Below, piece after piece: positions 1 to 4,693 of a stretch of 5,280 nucleotides of DNA. The position numbers and the translations under genes are program-made. The notes beneath the pieces are model-generated. The model searched no databases and was not told the DNA's origin. It saw nothing but the letters and a program-made list of their open reading frames with translations. This stretch comes from Bdellovibrionales bacterium RBG_16_40_8 (GTDB taxonomy: Bacteria > Bdellovibrionota > Bdellovibrionia > Bdellovibrionales > UBA1609): contig MEPT01000088.1 of the NCBI GenBank assembly GCA_001769925.1, forward strand, positions 28,258 through 33,537, written 5' to 3'. The stretch's first letter is position 1; each line of letters starts with the position of its first letter.

Positions 1-203
1 AAAGCTTAAACTTCATTGACGGCGAGTTTGTGTTGCCAAAATCGGGCAAGTTTATAGCCAATTTCCCGCAAGGAGTGTGTAACATAATATTTGGTTTGGT
101 AAAACTACCGGGGAGGCCCTTGTTCAGCATACATGCGAACATACTCTGAGTTAAAAACTGTTTGTATTGGGCTAAATTAAATGCATCGCAGCACACAATC
201 GGG
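1..203. other. No confident gene upstream of the tRNA
   Basis: No recognisable gene is visible here. The plus strand is open in frame 3 from the window edge to a TGA at 147-149, about 48 codons, ending in ...FSIHANIL. This could be the tail of a gene starting outside the window. The minus strand has an equally long opening, about 88 codons from 265 down to 2, with no ribosome site at any ATG. Neither translation matches a family I know, and open runs of this length are expected by chance in six frames. Confidence 0.3.
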
Positions 204-232
204 TTGAAACAAAGTATGTGAGCAATTATATT
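204..232 (+). promoter_or_regulatory. Sigma-70-type promoter of the tRNA-Asp gene
   Basis: A TTGAAA box at 204-209 is followed, after exactly 17 bp, by TATATT at 227-232. These are one or two mismatches from the TTGACA/TATAAT consensus. Transcription would start near 239, leaving a leader of about 17 nt before the tRNA 5' end at 256, which suits a tRNA precursor trimmed by RNase P. The fit in spacing and position is good, but the call rests on pattern alone. Confidence 0.6.
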
Positions 233-255
233 TTCCCTTCCAAAACTACAAATGT

Positions 256-332
256 GGAGTGGTAGTTAAGCTGGTTATAACGCTCGCCTGTCACGCGAGA
301 GGCCGCGGGTTCGAGTCCCGTCCACTCCGCCA
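256..332 (+). tRNA. tRNA-Asp (anticodon GUC)
   Basis: A complete cloverleaf can be drawn. The acceptor stem GGAGTGG (256-262) pairs fully with CCACTCC (322-328), followed by discriminator G329 and an encoded CCA at 330-332. The D stem is GTT/AAC (265-267 with 279-281) with GG in its loop. The anticodon stem CTCGC/GCGAG (283-287 with 295-299) closes the loop CTGTCAC, which gives anticodon GTC at 290-292 and so aspartate. The T arm GCGGG/CCCGT (305-309 with 317-321) closes the loop TTCGAGT. The gene stands alone, with its own promoter upstream and a T-rich stretch after it. Confidence 0.97.
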
Positions 333-373
333 TTTTTCTCTCTTTTCGTACTTTTATTCCTCCATAAAAACAT

Positions 374-487
374 TTATTGCGGTTTTTTAAAAGATGTTTT
401 TTCGTCAAAACCAGGCAGCTTGTTCATGATCCAGTCGGGATCGGCAAAAATCATAAACGGATAAAAATACGCTCCTTGTATTGGCCC
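374..487 (-). pseudogene. 3' part of a short gene split by the IS110-family insertion
   Basis: On the minus strand the frame ...GPIQGAYFYPF...DPDWIMNKLPGF...KKPQ ends in TAA at 374-376. It is aromatic-rich and protein-like but has no start of its own. The open frame continues upstream only into IS sequence and stops near 568. The matching 5' part, with start codon and Shine-Dalgarno sequence, lies beyond the insertion at about 1957-1990. If the two pieces join at the shared TGG (486-488 and 1935-1937), the result is an uninterrupted 55-residue protein, ...EFPG-PIQGAYF.... That junction lies slightly inside the boundary suggested by the inverted repeats, so the exact sequence at the join is uncertain. 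I do not recognise the protein. Confidence 0.5.
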
Positions 488-491
488 AAGA

Positions 492-504
492 TGCCAAATT
501 CCTG
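492..504 (+). repeat. Subterminal inverted repeat, transposase 3' end of the IS
   Basis: TGCCAAATTCCTG here matches, in inverted orientation, the 14-bp repeat at 1936-1949 (TGCCGAATTTCCTG on the opposite strand). There is one substitution and one extra T, so 12 bases agree. It lies a few bp inside the inferred element end, as in IS1111-type elements. CCTGTTAT, which overlaps its inner edge, recurs directly at 614-621. Confidence 0.6.
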
Positions 505-784
505 TTATGTGAAAATTCAACTTATTAAAGTAAAATACTTCGTTTGTTGAATATTTGTTTTAATTTTCTCTTCTATATATTCGTAATCAGCTTCGTTTAA
601 AATTATCAAACAACCTGTTATTCGTGATCACCACCGTAGTGCCGTCACAAGCTGCGTAATTCGTAGTAAAAAGTATCTGCGCCTCACACTTTCGTACGCG
701 ATCAAGTCGCAAGGAAAAAAACGAGGTCACAGAAAATACATACAGTTCAATAATTTTTTAAAAGCCAACGTTCCTTTCAAAATT
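505..784 (-). ncRNA. Candidate guide RNA region (bridge RNA/seekRNA) of the IS
   Basis: This is about 280 bp between the transposase stop codon and the terminal repeat, with no supported coding frame on either strand. IS110-family transposases work with a guide RNA that reads donor and target DNA, and in the IS1111 subgroup it is encoded in the long region after the transposase. Local folding potential is visible: GTGA at 624-627 with TCAC at 645-648 enclosing CAC/GTG (632-634 with 639-641), and GCGA/TCGC at 698-701 with 707-710. I could not define the RNA ends, its promoter or its guide loops by eye. The assignment rests on position and family rather than on a recognised RNA motif. Confidence 0.5.
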
Positions 785-1843
785 TTATGCGACCAAACCA
801 ATACAGTATTCAGTCTTTGTTACAAAACATGCTCTTATTCGACCAAGCAATTTTCTCGCGATAGCGACGATAGCGCGCTTTTTGCCTCGCGTACTTGCAA
901 TCCGGTCGAAACATTCTTTTAGTACGCCATCGACGTCGATGGCCCGCCATGAACACTCAATTAATACTTTTCGAAGGCGCGCTGCCCCTTGGCGATCAAT
1001 GTTACCCCTCATCTGCCGCTCTCCCGACGAATGCTCACTCGGTGTCAAACCAACATATTTAAAAAGTGAACCCTGATTATTAAATCTTTTTGAAAGATCG
1101 CCCAATTCATTCGACAATATTCTAGCGCTTACGTCGCCAATACCTGGCACACTTTGATAAATAGCTTCATTGTATGAGTCATCAAATGACTGCGCTTTCA
1201 TCTCAGTTTTAATATAGTCGATCTGTTGATTTAAGTAGCGCCAGTGGTTCATTAAAAGTCCAAGAGAGTATTTTAGCTCTTGGGGTAAATCCAAAGCCTC
1301 AATTTCGCACAAATATTTTTCGCTCAATACGCGGTCATCGTCTTTGTCGATAAAACCAAATTGAAAAAGTCGACTCTTAATTCGGTGGCCCGTGCGGTTG
1401 CGTTCTTTCATAAACTGCTCTCGTGTTCGATTAATAAGTCGAGCCCGCTCTTCTTCGTCGGTTGGTACGTAAATCCCGCGAAGACGGCCAGTAGAAAGTT
1501 GTTCGCCCATTTTATTTGAATCGCGCTTGTCAGTCTTGTTCTCATTTGCTGCAACTTCGATACTCTCCGGATTAACAACAATATTATCTATGCCTGCGGC
1601 CACTAAATCGCGGTGAAGTTTAAACCCAGAAAATCCCGCCTCGTAACAACTGCGAATGCTCGCACCTGTGAACCACTTCTTTAAACTCGTAATAAAAGTC
1701 GCATTTTCGGCTGGTACAGTGGCCACCTTGACTCTCATGCCACCGCACCAAGCAGAAAATGTATACGTCTTTTTATGCACATCGATACCGATAAAAACTT
1801 TTTCCCCACAATAACTAATTTTAGTGTTACTATTTTTTTGCAT
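785..1843 (-). CDS. IS110-family transposase (DEDD, IS1111-like), 352 aa
   Basis: This is the RNA-guided recombinase that excises and inserts the element. The N-terminal RuvC-like domain begins FIGIDVHKK, with the first acid at about residue 21. It continues with CYEAGFSGF (E68) and NKTDKRDSNK (D105 and D108), giving the DEDD set. The C-terminal Transposase_20 domain has SVPGIGD at about 231-237 and GLTPSEHSSGE at about 265-275. The latter contains the serine expected to attack DNA in this family. The start at 1841-1843 is chosen because AAGGAG sits 6 nt upstream and the family homology begins soon after. The frame stays open to an ATG at 1988-1990, which I read as the start of the interrupted host gene. 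An ATG at 1874-1876 is a further option. The length is normal and no frameshift is seen, so the gene looks intact. Confidence 0.93.
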   Translation of the reverse strand: MQKNSNTKISYCGEKVFIGIDVHKKTYTFSAWCGGMRVKVATVPAENATFITSLKKWFTGASIRSCYEAGFSGFKLHRDLVAAGIDNIVVNPESIEVAANENKTDKRDSNKMGEQLSTGRLRGIYVPTDEEERARLINRTREQFMKERNRTGHRIKSRLFQFGFIDKDDDRVLSEKYLCEIEALDLPQELKYSLGLLMNHWRYLNQQIDYIKTEMKAQSFDDSYNEAIYQSVPGIGDVSARILSNELGDLSKRFNNQGSLFKYVGLTPSEHSSGERQMRGNIDRQGAARLRKVLIECSWRAIDVDGVLKECFDRIASTRGKKRAIVAIARKLLGRIRACFVTKTEYCIGLVA

Positions 1844-1847
1844 GCAC

Positions 1848-1902
1848 AGCTCCTTGTTGGTTTTGTTGTTGCTCATAAAACAAGCATACCAACAATGGAG
1901 CT
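1848..1902 (-). promoter_or_regulatory. Hairpin enclosing the transposase ribosome-binding site
   Basis: AGCTCC-TTGTTGGT (1848-1861) is complementary to ACCAACAA-T-GGAGCT (1888-1902), a 14-bp stem with one bulged base. Inner TTGTT/AACAA pairing (1863-1867 with 1879-1883) can extend it. On the transposase strand the 3' arm contains AAGGAG, the ribosome site for the start at 1843, and the loop holds the alternative in-frame ATG at 1874-1876. A transcript entering from outside the element would fold this and hide the site. This would limit transposase made by read-through, a known control in other IS families but here inferred from sequence only. Confidence 0.6.
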
Positions 1903-1921
1903 TTTTCTTTAGGTCGAGCTG

Positions 1922-1948
1922 GCCGAATTGGACGCCAGGAAATTCGGC
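1922..1948. repeat. Perfect 8-bp palindrome at the transposase 5' end of the IS
   Basis: GCCGAATT at 1922-1929 is the exact reverse complement of AATTCGGC at 1941-1948, with 11 bp between them. The outer arm overlaps the subterminal inverted repeat at 1936-1949. It could be a folded DNA site or protein-binding site at the element end. Confidence 0.5.
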
Positions 1949-1949
1949 A
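1936..1949 (-). repeat. Subterminal inverted repeat, transposase 5' end of the IS
   Basis: Read on the minus strand this is TGCCGAATTTCCTG, the inverted partner of TGCCAAATTCCTG at 492-504. It lies about 93 bp upstream of the chosen transposase start. If the repeat belongs to the element, the true end is a few bp farther out, about 1950-1960. Confidence 0.55.
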
Positions 1950-1956
1950 GCAAAAA

Positions 1957-1990
1957 ACCAGAATGGTTTTACTCCTTCTATACCTGACAT
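1957..1990 (-). pseudogene. 5' part of the short gene split by the IS
   Basis: The ATG at 1988-1990 has AAAGGAG 8 nt upstream (complement of 1999-2005), a strong ribosome site unrelated to the transposase. It encodes MSGIEGVKPFW... and then runs in frame into the element and on through the transposase. I read this as the start of a small host gene whose remainder is at 374-487, same strand. A 15-nt gap separates it from an open frame ending at 2006, so it may once have been the second gene of a pair. The function is unknown. Confidence 0.5.
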
Positions 1991-2251
1991 TCGTCGTGCT
2001 CCTTTTCAATTTTCAACATAGCGACTTTCGTTGATGCGGGGAACCTTTTCCCCCTTCACCAACGGCTGAGGGGGAAAGGGGCTCTGCAAGTGAGATGAAG
2101 GAGGCGCGACAATTTTCCAGCCGGATGGCACAAGGGACATGACAGGCTCCGAAGGAACTGGCGTGGCCCTATGTAAGGAAAATTGATTCGAGCGGCGACG
2201 AAATTGAGCGGTCACCAGACGAAAGGAGCTGAAACAACTATGCGAACAGAA
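1991..2251. other. About 260 bp without a confident gene; contains a strong stem-loop
   Basis: No known RNA or protein family was recognised. The main structure is an 11-bp stem, 2044-2054 with 2070-2080 (CCTTTTCCCCC with GGGGGAAAGGG, including one G-U pair), around a 15-nt loop. It lacks a T run on either side, so it is not a standard terminator. A minus-strand frame from GTG 2215 or ATG 2140 ends in TGA at 2006-2008, just before the ribosome site of the split small gene. The ATG at 2140 has GGAG 6 nt upstream. Its translation is proline- and serine-rich and unconvincing, so I do not call it a gene, although its position is suggestive. Confidence 0.4.
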
Positions 2252-2449
2252 TTACTTTACCGTCGCAAGCTCTTTGCAGGCCGACTTGTTGAAGATGCTG
2301 GGGCATCCCCAATCCTTTTTTGTTTCGACTAGAGCGGCGTGACGGATCGTTGCGATTTGCCGCCATAGCCACTCCTGCTGGCCGGTTGCATGGGCAATGA
2401 CCACGATAGAAGCGATTATGAGGATGGTTTCTTTGAGTGCTGTAAGCAT
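2252..2449 (-). CDS. Small hypothetical protein with hydrophobic N-terminus, 65 aa
   Basis: I do not recognise this protein. The ATG at 2447-2449 has a perfect AAGGAG (complement of 2457-2462) 7 nt upstream, the strongest reason to call it real. Residues 1-22 (MLTALKETILIIASIVVIAHATG begins the chain) form a hydrophobic segment fit for a membrane anchor or a weak signal sequence. A polar part follows with QQEWLWRQ and two cysteines near 49 and 57. The start overlaps the 3' end of the recombinase-domain frame by 34 nt in another frame, as in translationally coupled genes. It could also be a remnant gene or a phage-like small membrane protein. Confidence 0.5.
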   Translation of the reverse strand: MLTALKETILIIASIVVIAHATGQQEWLWRQIATIRHAALVETKKDWGCPSIFNKSACKELATVK

Positions 2450-2733
2450 AGGTTTTCTCCTTGGTTATTAGGTTGGGATGAATTTTTGGGATTATGTGCG
2501 AGCGCACGTTTGACAGATTGGGGGTGCCAGTTCTTTCCCTCTTTGGTTTTGATGCCCTTTGAATTGAGGGATTTTGCGATTAGGCGGAGCGATTTTCCGC
2601 AAAGACGGAGTCTTTGCATTTCAATTATGACTCTCTGTTCCGACAGGTGCGGAATGAGCTTTCCGTTTTGTTTTTTCCACCCATAGGGCACGGTTCCGGT
2701 GAGGTAGCCGGGGCGTTTTAAGGCTTGCCGCCA
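2416..2733 (-). pseudogene. Serine-recombinase 'Recombinase' domain fragment
   Basis: The frame reads ...LKRPGYLTGTVPYGWKKQNGK, then IIEMQRLRLCGKSLRLIAKSLNSKGIKTKEGKNW and HPQSVKRALAHN. This is the pattern of the central DNA-binding 'Recombinase' domain of large serine recombinases: PYGW, then G-x-S-x-R-x-I-A-x-x-L-N, then G-I-x-T-x-x-G-x-x-W. The catalytic resolvase domain that should precede it is absent, and a TAA at 2734-2736 stops the frame immediately upstream. The only in-frame start is GTG at 2689-2691, with no good ribosome site, and it falls inside the conserved domain. I therefore read it as the remnant of a larger recombinase. A small stand-alone DNA-binding protein translated from GTG (91 aa) is the alternative. 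Confidence 0.6.
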
Positions 2734-2763
2734 TTACTTTCAATAAAATCAAATACTTAGAGC

Positions 2764-2791
2764 GAAAAACCTCGGCTGAATCGGCCGAGGT
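2764..2791 (-). terminator. Rho-independent terminator facing the minus strand
   Basis: A perfect 8-bp stem, ACCTCGGC (2769-2776) with GCCGAGGT (2784-2791), closes a 7-nt loop. On the minus strand it is followed by a run of five T (complement of 2765-2769, the first within the stem). No minus-strand gene lies to its right inside the window, so it may guard against antisense transcription from the toxin promoter region or be left from a lost gene. Confidence 0.55.
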
Positions 2792-2798
2792 GGCCGAT
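2780..2798. repeat. Second inverted repeat overlapping the terminator stem
   Basis: ATCGGCC (2780-2786) is the exact complement of GGCCGAT (2792-2798) around GAGGT. It shares bases with the 2769-2791 stem, so the two hairpins cannot form at the same time. Confidence 0.5.
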
Positions 2799-2836
2799 CC
2801 AATGTTGTTTCAATCCAAAATCTCCTTTTTCTATAC

Positions 2837-2864
2837 CACTCAGTGTGCTATACTACTAAGTAGT
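2837..2864 (+). promoter_or_regulatory. Promoter and likely operator of the toxin-antitoxin operon
   Basis: An extended -10 element, TGCTATACT (2846-2854), lies just before the toxin start. No good -35 is visible at the usual spacing. Two palindromes surround it: CACT-C-AGTG (2837-2845) and ACTAC-TAA-GTAGT (2852-2864), the second overlapping the -10 box and the toxin start codon. Antitoxins of the HigA type bind such palindromes to repress their own operon, so these are the natural operator candidates. A second TATACC box at 2832-2837 might serve an upstream start site. Confidence 0.5.
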
Positions 2865-3195
2865 GGAATCAAGAGTCTTCATCGAACTCTCAATTTTTAA
2901 GAACAAAGTGGATGCTCTTGGCGGAGTTGATCTGCTGAAATCCATTCAAGTGGAGATTCTAAAAGATCCAGAGAAAGGTGACATTGTTCAAGGCACGGGC
3001 GGTGTCAGGAAAATTAGAGTTGGACGAGCTAAGAGTGGCAAAAGCGGAGGCTACCGAGTGTTTTACTTGGACCTGTCAGACAGGGGCCAGACTTATTTGA
3101 TGACGATTTTGGATAAACGAGATTCGGAGAATATCTCTGACGAAGAAAAGACTCTGCTGAGAGTATTTGCTAAAAAGATAAAAGATAAAAGATAA
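2863..3195 (+). CDS. higB: HigB2-like toxin of a type II toxin-antitoxin system (RelE fold)
   Basis: This is a ribosome-dependent mRNA-cleaving toxin by family. The 110-residue protein matches the HigB2/RelE pattern along its length: RVFIELSIF at 4-12, IQVEILKDPEKGD at 28-40, GTGGVRKIRVGR at 44-55, GKSGGYRVFYL at 59-69, and YLMTILDK at 78-85, followed by a charged tail. The GTG at 2863 is the only start giving the full family length, since a TAA lies at 2857-2859. No Shine-Dalgarno sequence precedes it and the -10 box ends 8 nt before it, so the mRNA may be almost leaderless. The antitoxin gene follows after 13 nt, the toxin-first order of higBA modules. The frame ends inside a tandem heptamer repeat. 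Confidence 0.92.
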   Translation: MESRVFIELSIFKNKVDALGGVDLLKSIQVEILKDPEKGDIVQGTGGVRKIRVGRAKSGKSGGYRVFYLDLSDRGQTYLMTILDKRDSENISDEEKTLLRVFAKKIKDKR

Positions 3196-3204
3196 AGGAT
3201 AAAT
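3177..3204 (+). repeat. Four tandem heptamers (GATAAAR/T) at the toxin-antitoxin junction
   Basis: The units are GATAAAA (3177-3183), GATAAAA (3184-3190), GATAAAG (3191-3197) and GATAAAT (3198-3204). They cover the last toxin codons, its stop and the antitoxin ribosome site AAAGGA. Gain or loss of a unit would change the toxin C-terminus or the spacing to the antitoxin start. Confidence 0.8.
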
Positions 3205-3208
3205 GATT

Positions 3209-3547
3209 ATGAAAAAAACAAAATTAGGCCAAGAGTTGCTAAAGGGAATGAAAGAGATCATCGCTCACCAAGAAGGTAAGATGACTCTTCGGACGTCTGA
3301 ACTTGAAATGCTAGAGCCTCCACCTGAATTATCAGCAAAGGCCGTCGCTAATATCAGATCTCAAAATCTGCACATGAGCCAAGGGGTATTTGCGAAGCTT
3401 TTGGGCGTCAGTGTTCGAGTCGTTCAATCTTGGGAGCAAGGGGACAAAAAACCTTCAGGTGCGGCGAGACGGCTTTTGCAGGTTGCGGCCCGTGATCCGA
3501 AAGCTCTATTATTGGCCGCAACTCCTCGGAAAGCTAAAGCGAGTTGA
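3209..3547 (+). CDS. higA: HigA-like antitoxin with HTH domain
   Basis: This 112-residue DNA-binding protein should neutralise the neighbouring toxin and repress the operon. An N-terminal part (1-40), likely to contact toxin, precedes a Xre/HigA-type helix-turn-helix at about 43-80. That region reads LSAKAVANIRSQNL, MSQGVFAKLLGVSVRVVQSWEQGDKKP, then SGAARRLL. Its C-terminus is rich in alanine and lysine. The start at 3209 is preferred because AAAGGA (3194-3199) lies 9 nt upstream. An in-frame ATG at 3203 is only 3 nt from it and would add two residues. It probably shares a transcript with the toxin and perhaps with the recombinase 42 nt downstream. Confidence 0.9.
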   Translation: MKKTKLGQELLKGMKEIIAHQEGKMTLRTSELEMLEPPPELSAKAVANIRSQNLHMSQGVFAKLLGVSVRVVQSWEQGDKKPSGAARRLLQVAARDPKALLLAATPRKAKAS

Positions 3548-3560
3548 GCTAAAAACCGAT

Positions 3561-3588
3561 GTGGACCTCTCAATAGTCGGAGGTTCAC
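3561..3588 (+). promoter_or_regulatory. Hairpin over the recombinase ribosome-binding site
   Basis: GTGGACCTC (3561-3569) pairs with GAGGTTCAC (3580-3588) over nine positions, one of them G-U, with a 10-nt loop. The 3' arm contains GGAGG's last bases, the ribosome site of the recombinase starting at 3590. In mRNA this stem would hide the site and lower recombinase translation. No T run follows, so it is not a clear terminator. Confidence 0.6.
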
Positions 3589-3589
3589 A

Positions 3590-4693
3590 ATGGGTTATCA
3601 CATCAAATTTTTGCCGCATAAAAAGTCGATTCCGCAATGGAAAGTTCAATTTATCTCGTTCAAAAAATCTGATACGCAAGGCTCAAAAGCAAAAAAGCCA
3701 AAGCGAGAATGGGACATTGCAAAAGATCGGTGGCTGAACGCGCAAATTCAATTGAAGCGGCAAGAAGAGCAATTGAGAAAAGTAGAGGAAACTCAAAATC
3801 AGTTCCAACTCAGACATGACTCGGTGTTGCCGTCTGAATTTATTGCCAAGTTTGAGAAAGTCTTCGTTCGGAAAAGTGATAGCCAAACTGAACAGGGTTT
3901 GCGAAGGACGACGCGCTCACATGTTGTCTGGCGAGCGGCGCAGCGGATGATAATTGCAGTTGGTGTTGAGCCGTCCCACTGGGTCTACAGTTACCGCCAG
4001 ATTTACGAGTACATGATCGTTCAAAAAATGAGTGTGCGATATGCTCACTCGGTTTTGTGCATGGCAAACTTTTGGGGATATTTTATTTCGCACAAAATGG
4101 CACGCCCATTTCTTCCGGTAAAGTCTCCACGTGGTTATGACCGGCTGAGACTCATTGAAGCAAACTGTGAAAAGATCAGTGGAGTTGCCAGAGCTTCCAA
4201 ACCTATTTCTCCCAAAGAGCTGGAAAAAGCAAAGTGCTGCATGAATCAACGAAACTTTAACTGGCTTTTTATTTCAGTTTGGTTTGGCCTTCGGCCAAAG
4301 GAAATCGATGGTCTCCGCAATCCAGAGCTCTGGCGAGCTGAAACTTTGGCGAACTGGCGGAAGATTCTATGGGTCTTTCAGACAAAGATTATCGCGCTTC
4401 CGCGTGAAGATCGATGGAAGCCGATCCCGCTCATTTTTTCAGAACAAAAATTTGCACTTCGCATTATTGAATCTGGAAATTTCAAGCGGCCCTTGATGAA
4501 AACCATGAATAAGCATTTTGAAAAGGGAACGACATCTTATGCAGGAAGAAAGGGCTTTTCTGATTTGATGCTTTCGAAGGAGCAGTCATTTGAAAATATC
4601 AGCGTCTGGATGGGCCATTCAAGTCTTCAGAGAACCTGGAAGAGCTATAAAAGTCGGCGACGATTCCATTTGGCAGGGTATCCAGCTTGGTAA
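3590..4693 (+). CDS. Divergent tyrosine recombinase/integrase, 367 aa
   Basis: This is probably a site-specific DNA recombinase using a tyrosine nucleophile. A basic, charged N-terminal part (about 30-75, possibly coiled coil) and a core-binding region (about 80-200) precede a catalytic domain. That domain has WFGLRPKEIDGL (R235), an FQTKIIALPREDRWKPIPL strand pair (likely K266), SYAGRKGFSDLML (R320), MGHSS (H343) and WKSY (Y353), in the order and spacing of the family. The histidine normally opening the HxxR box is Tyr317 here. The start has a GGAGG 6 nt upstream, inside a hairpin. It follows the antitoxin by 42 nt on the same strand, so the three genes may form one operon, with higBA stabilising the element this enzyme moves. 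No attachment site was found next to it. A domesticated recombinase is possible. Confidence 0.8.
   Translation: MGYHIKFLPHKKSIPQWKVQFISFKKSDTQGSKAKKPKREWDIAKDRWLNAQIQLKRQEEQLRKVEETQNQFQLRHDSVLPSEFIAKFEKVFVRKSDSQTEQGLRRTTRSHVVWRAAQRMIIAVGVEPSHWVYSYRQIYEYMIVQKMSVRYAHSVLCMANFWGYFISHKMARPFLPVKSPRGYDRLRLIEANCEKISGVARASKPISPKELEKAKCCMNQRNFNWLFISVWFGLRPKEIDGLRNPELWRAETLANWRKILWVFQTKIIALPREDRWKPIPLIFSEQKFALRIIESGNFKRPLMKTMNKHFEKGTTSYAGRKGFSDLMLSKEQSFENISVWMGHSSLQRTWKSYKSRRRFHLAGYPAW

Larger units (their letters stand above)
488..1956 (-). mobile_element. IS110-family insertion sequence, probably IS1111 subgroup (about 1.47 kb)
   Basis: The element has one transposase gene of the DEDD/Transposase_20 type on the minus strand. 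It has imperfect inverted repeats near both ends, TGCCAAATTCCTG at 492-504 and the complement of TGCCGAATTTCCTG at 1936-1949. The upstream noncoding region is short (about 110 bp) and the one after the transposase is long (about 295 bp). Subterminal repeats and a long 3' noncoding region are the known layout of the IS1111 subgroup. IS110-type elements usually give no target duplication, and none is seen. The ends are inferred: the left lies within 485-491 and the right somewhere in 1935-1960, because the two halves of the interrupted gene and the inverted repeats suggest slightly different cut points. Confidence 0.75.

Noticed and set aside
256..332. tRNA-Asp as the attachment site for the tyrosine recombinase
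   Set aside because: I found no second copy of the tRNA 3' end near the recombinase or elsewhere in the window, and an IS and unrelated DNA lie between them.
366..401. AAAAACAT/ATGTTTTT inverted repeat as tRNA terminator
   Set aside because: The stem is only A-T rich with one G-C pair and a long loop; too weak to call, and it lies inside the end of the split small gene.
226..408. 60-codon minus-strand ORF with WTGLEPAASRV
   Set aside because: This is the well-known false translation of the strand opposite a tRNA gene; the tRNA-Asp explains the sequence.
500..640. Minus-strand open stretch ending in ...IKTNIQQTKYFTLIS
   Set aside because: No start codon with a ribosome site, stops in all frames nearby, and it lies in the noncoding region of the IS.
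882..1076. Plus-strand ORF inside the IS
   Set aside because: Shadow of the transposase gene on the opposite strand; no family match.
2238..2507. 89-codon minus-strand ORF overlapping the small hydrophobic ORF
   Set aside because: Its translation has no recognisable features and its start has no ribosome site; the overlapping 65-codon frame has a perfect one.
2390..2686. 98-codon plus-strand ORF
   Set aside because: Antisense to the recombinase domain, whose family pattern is clear on the minus strand.
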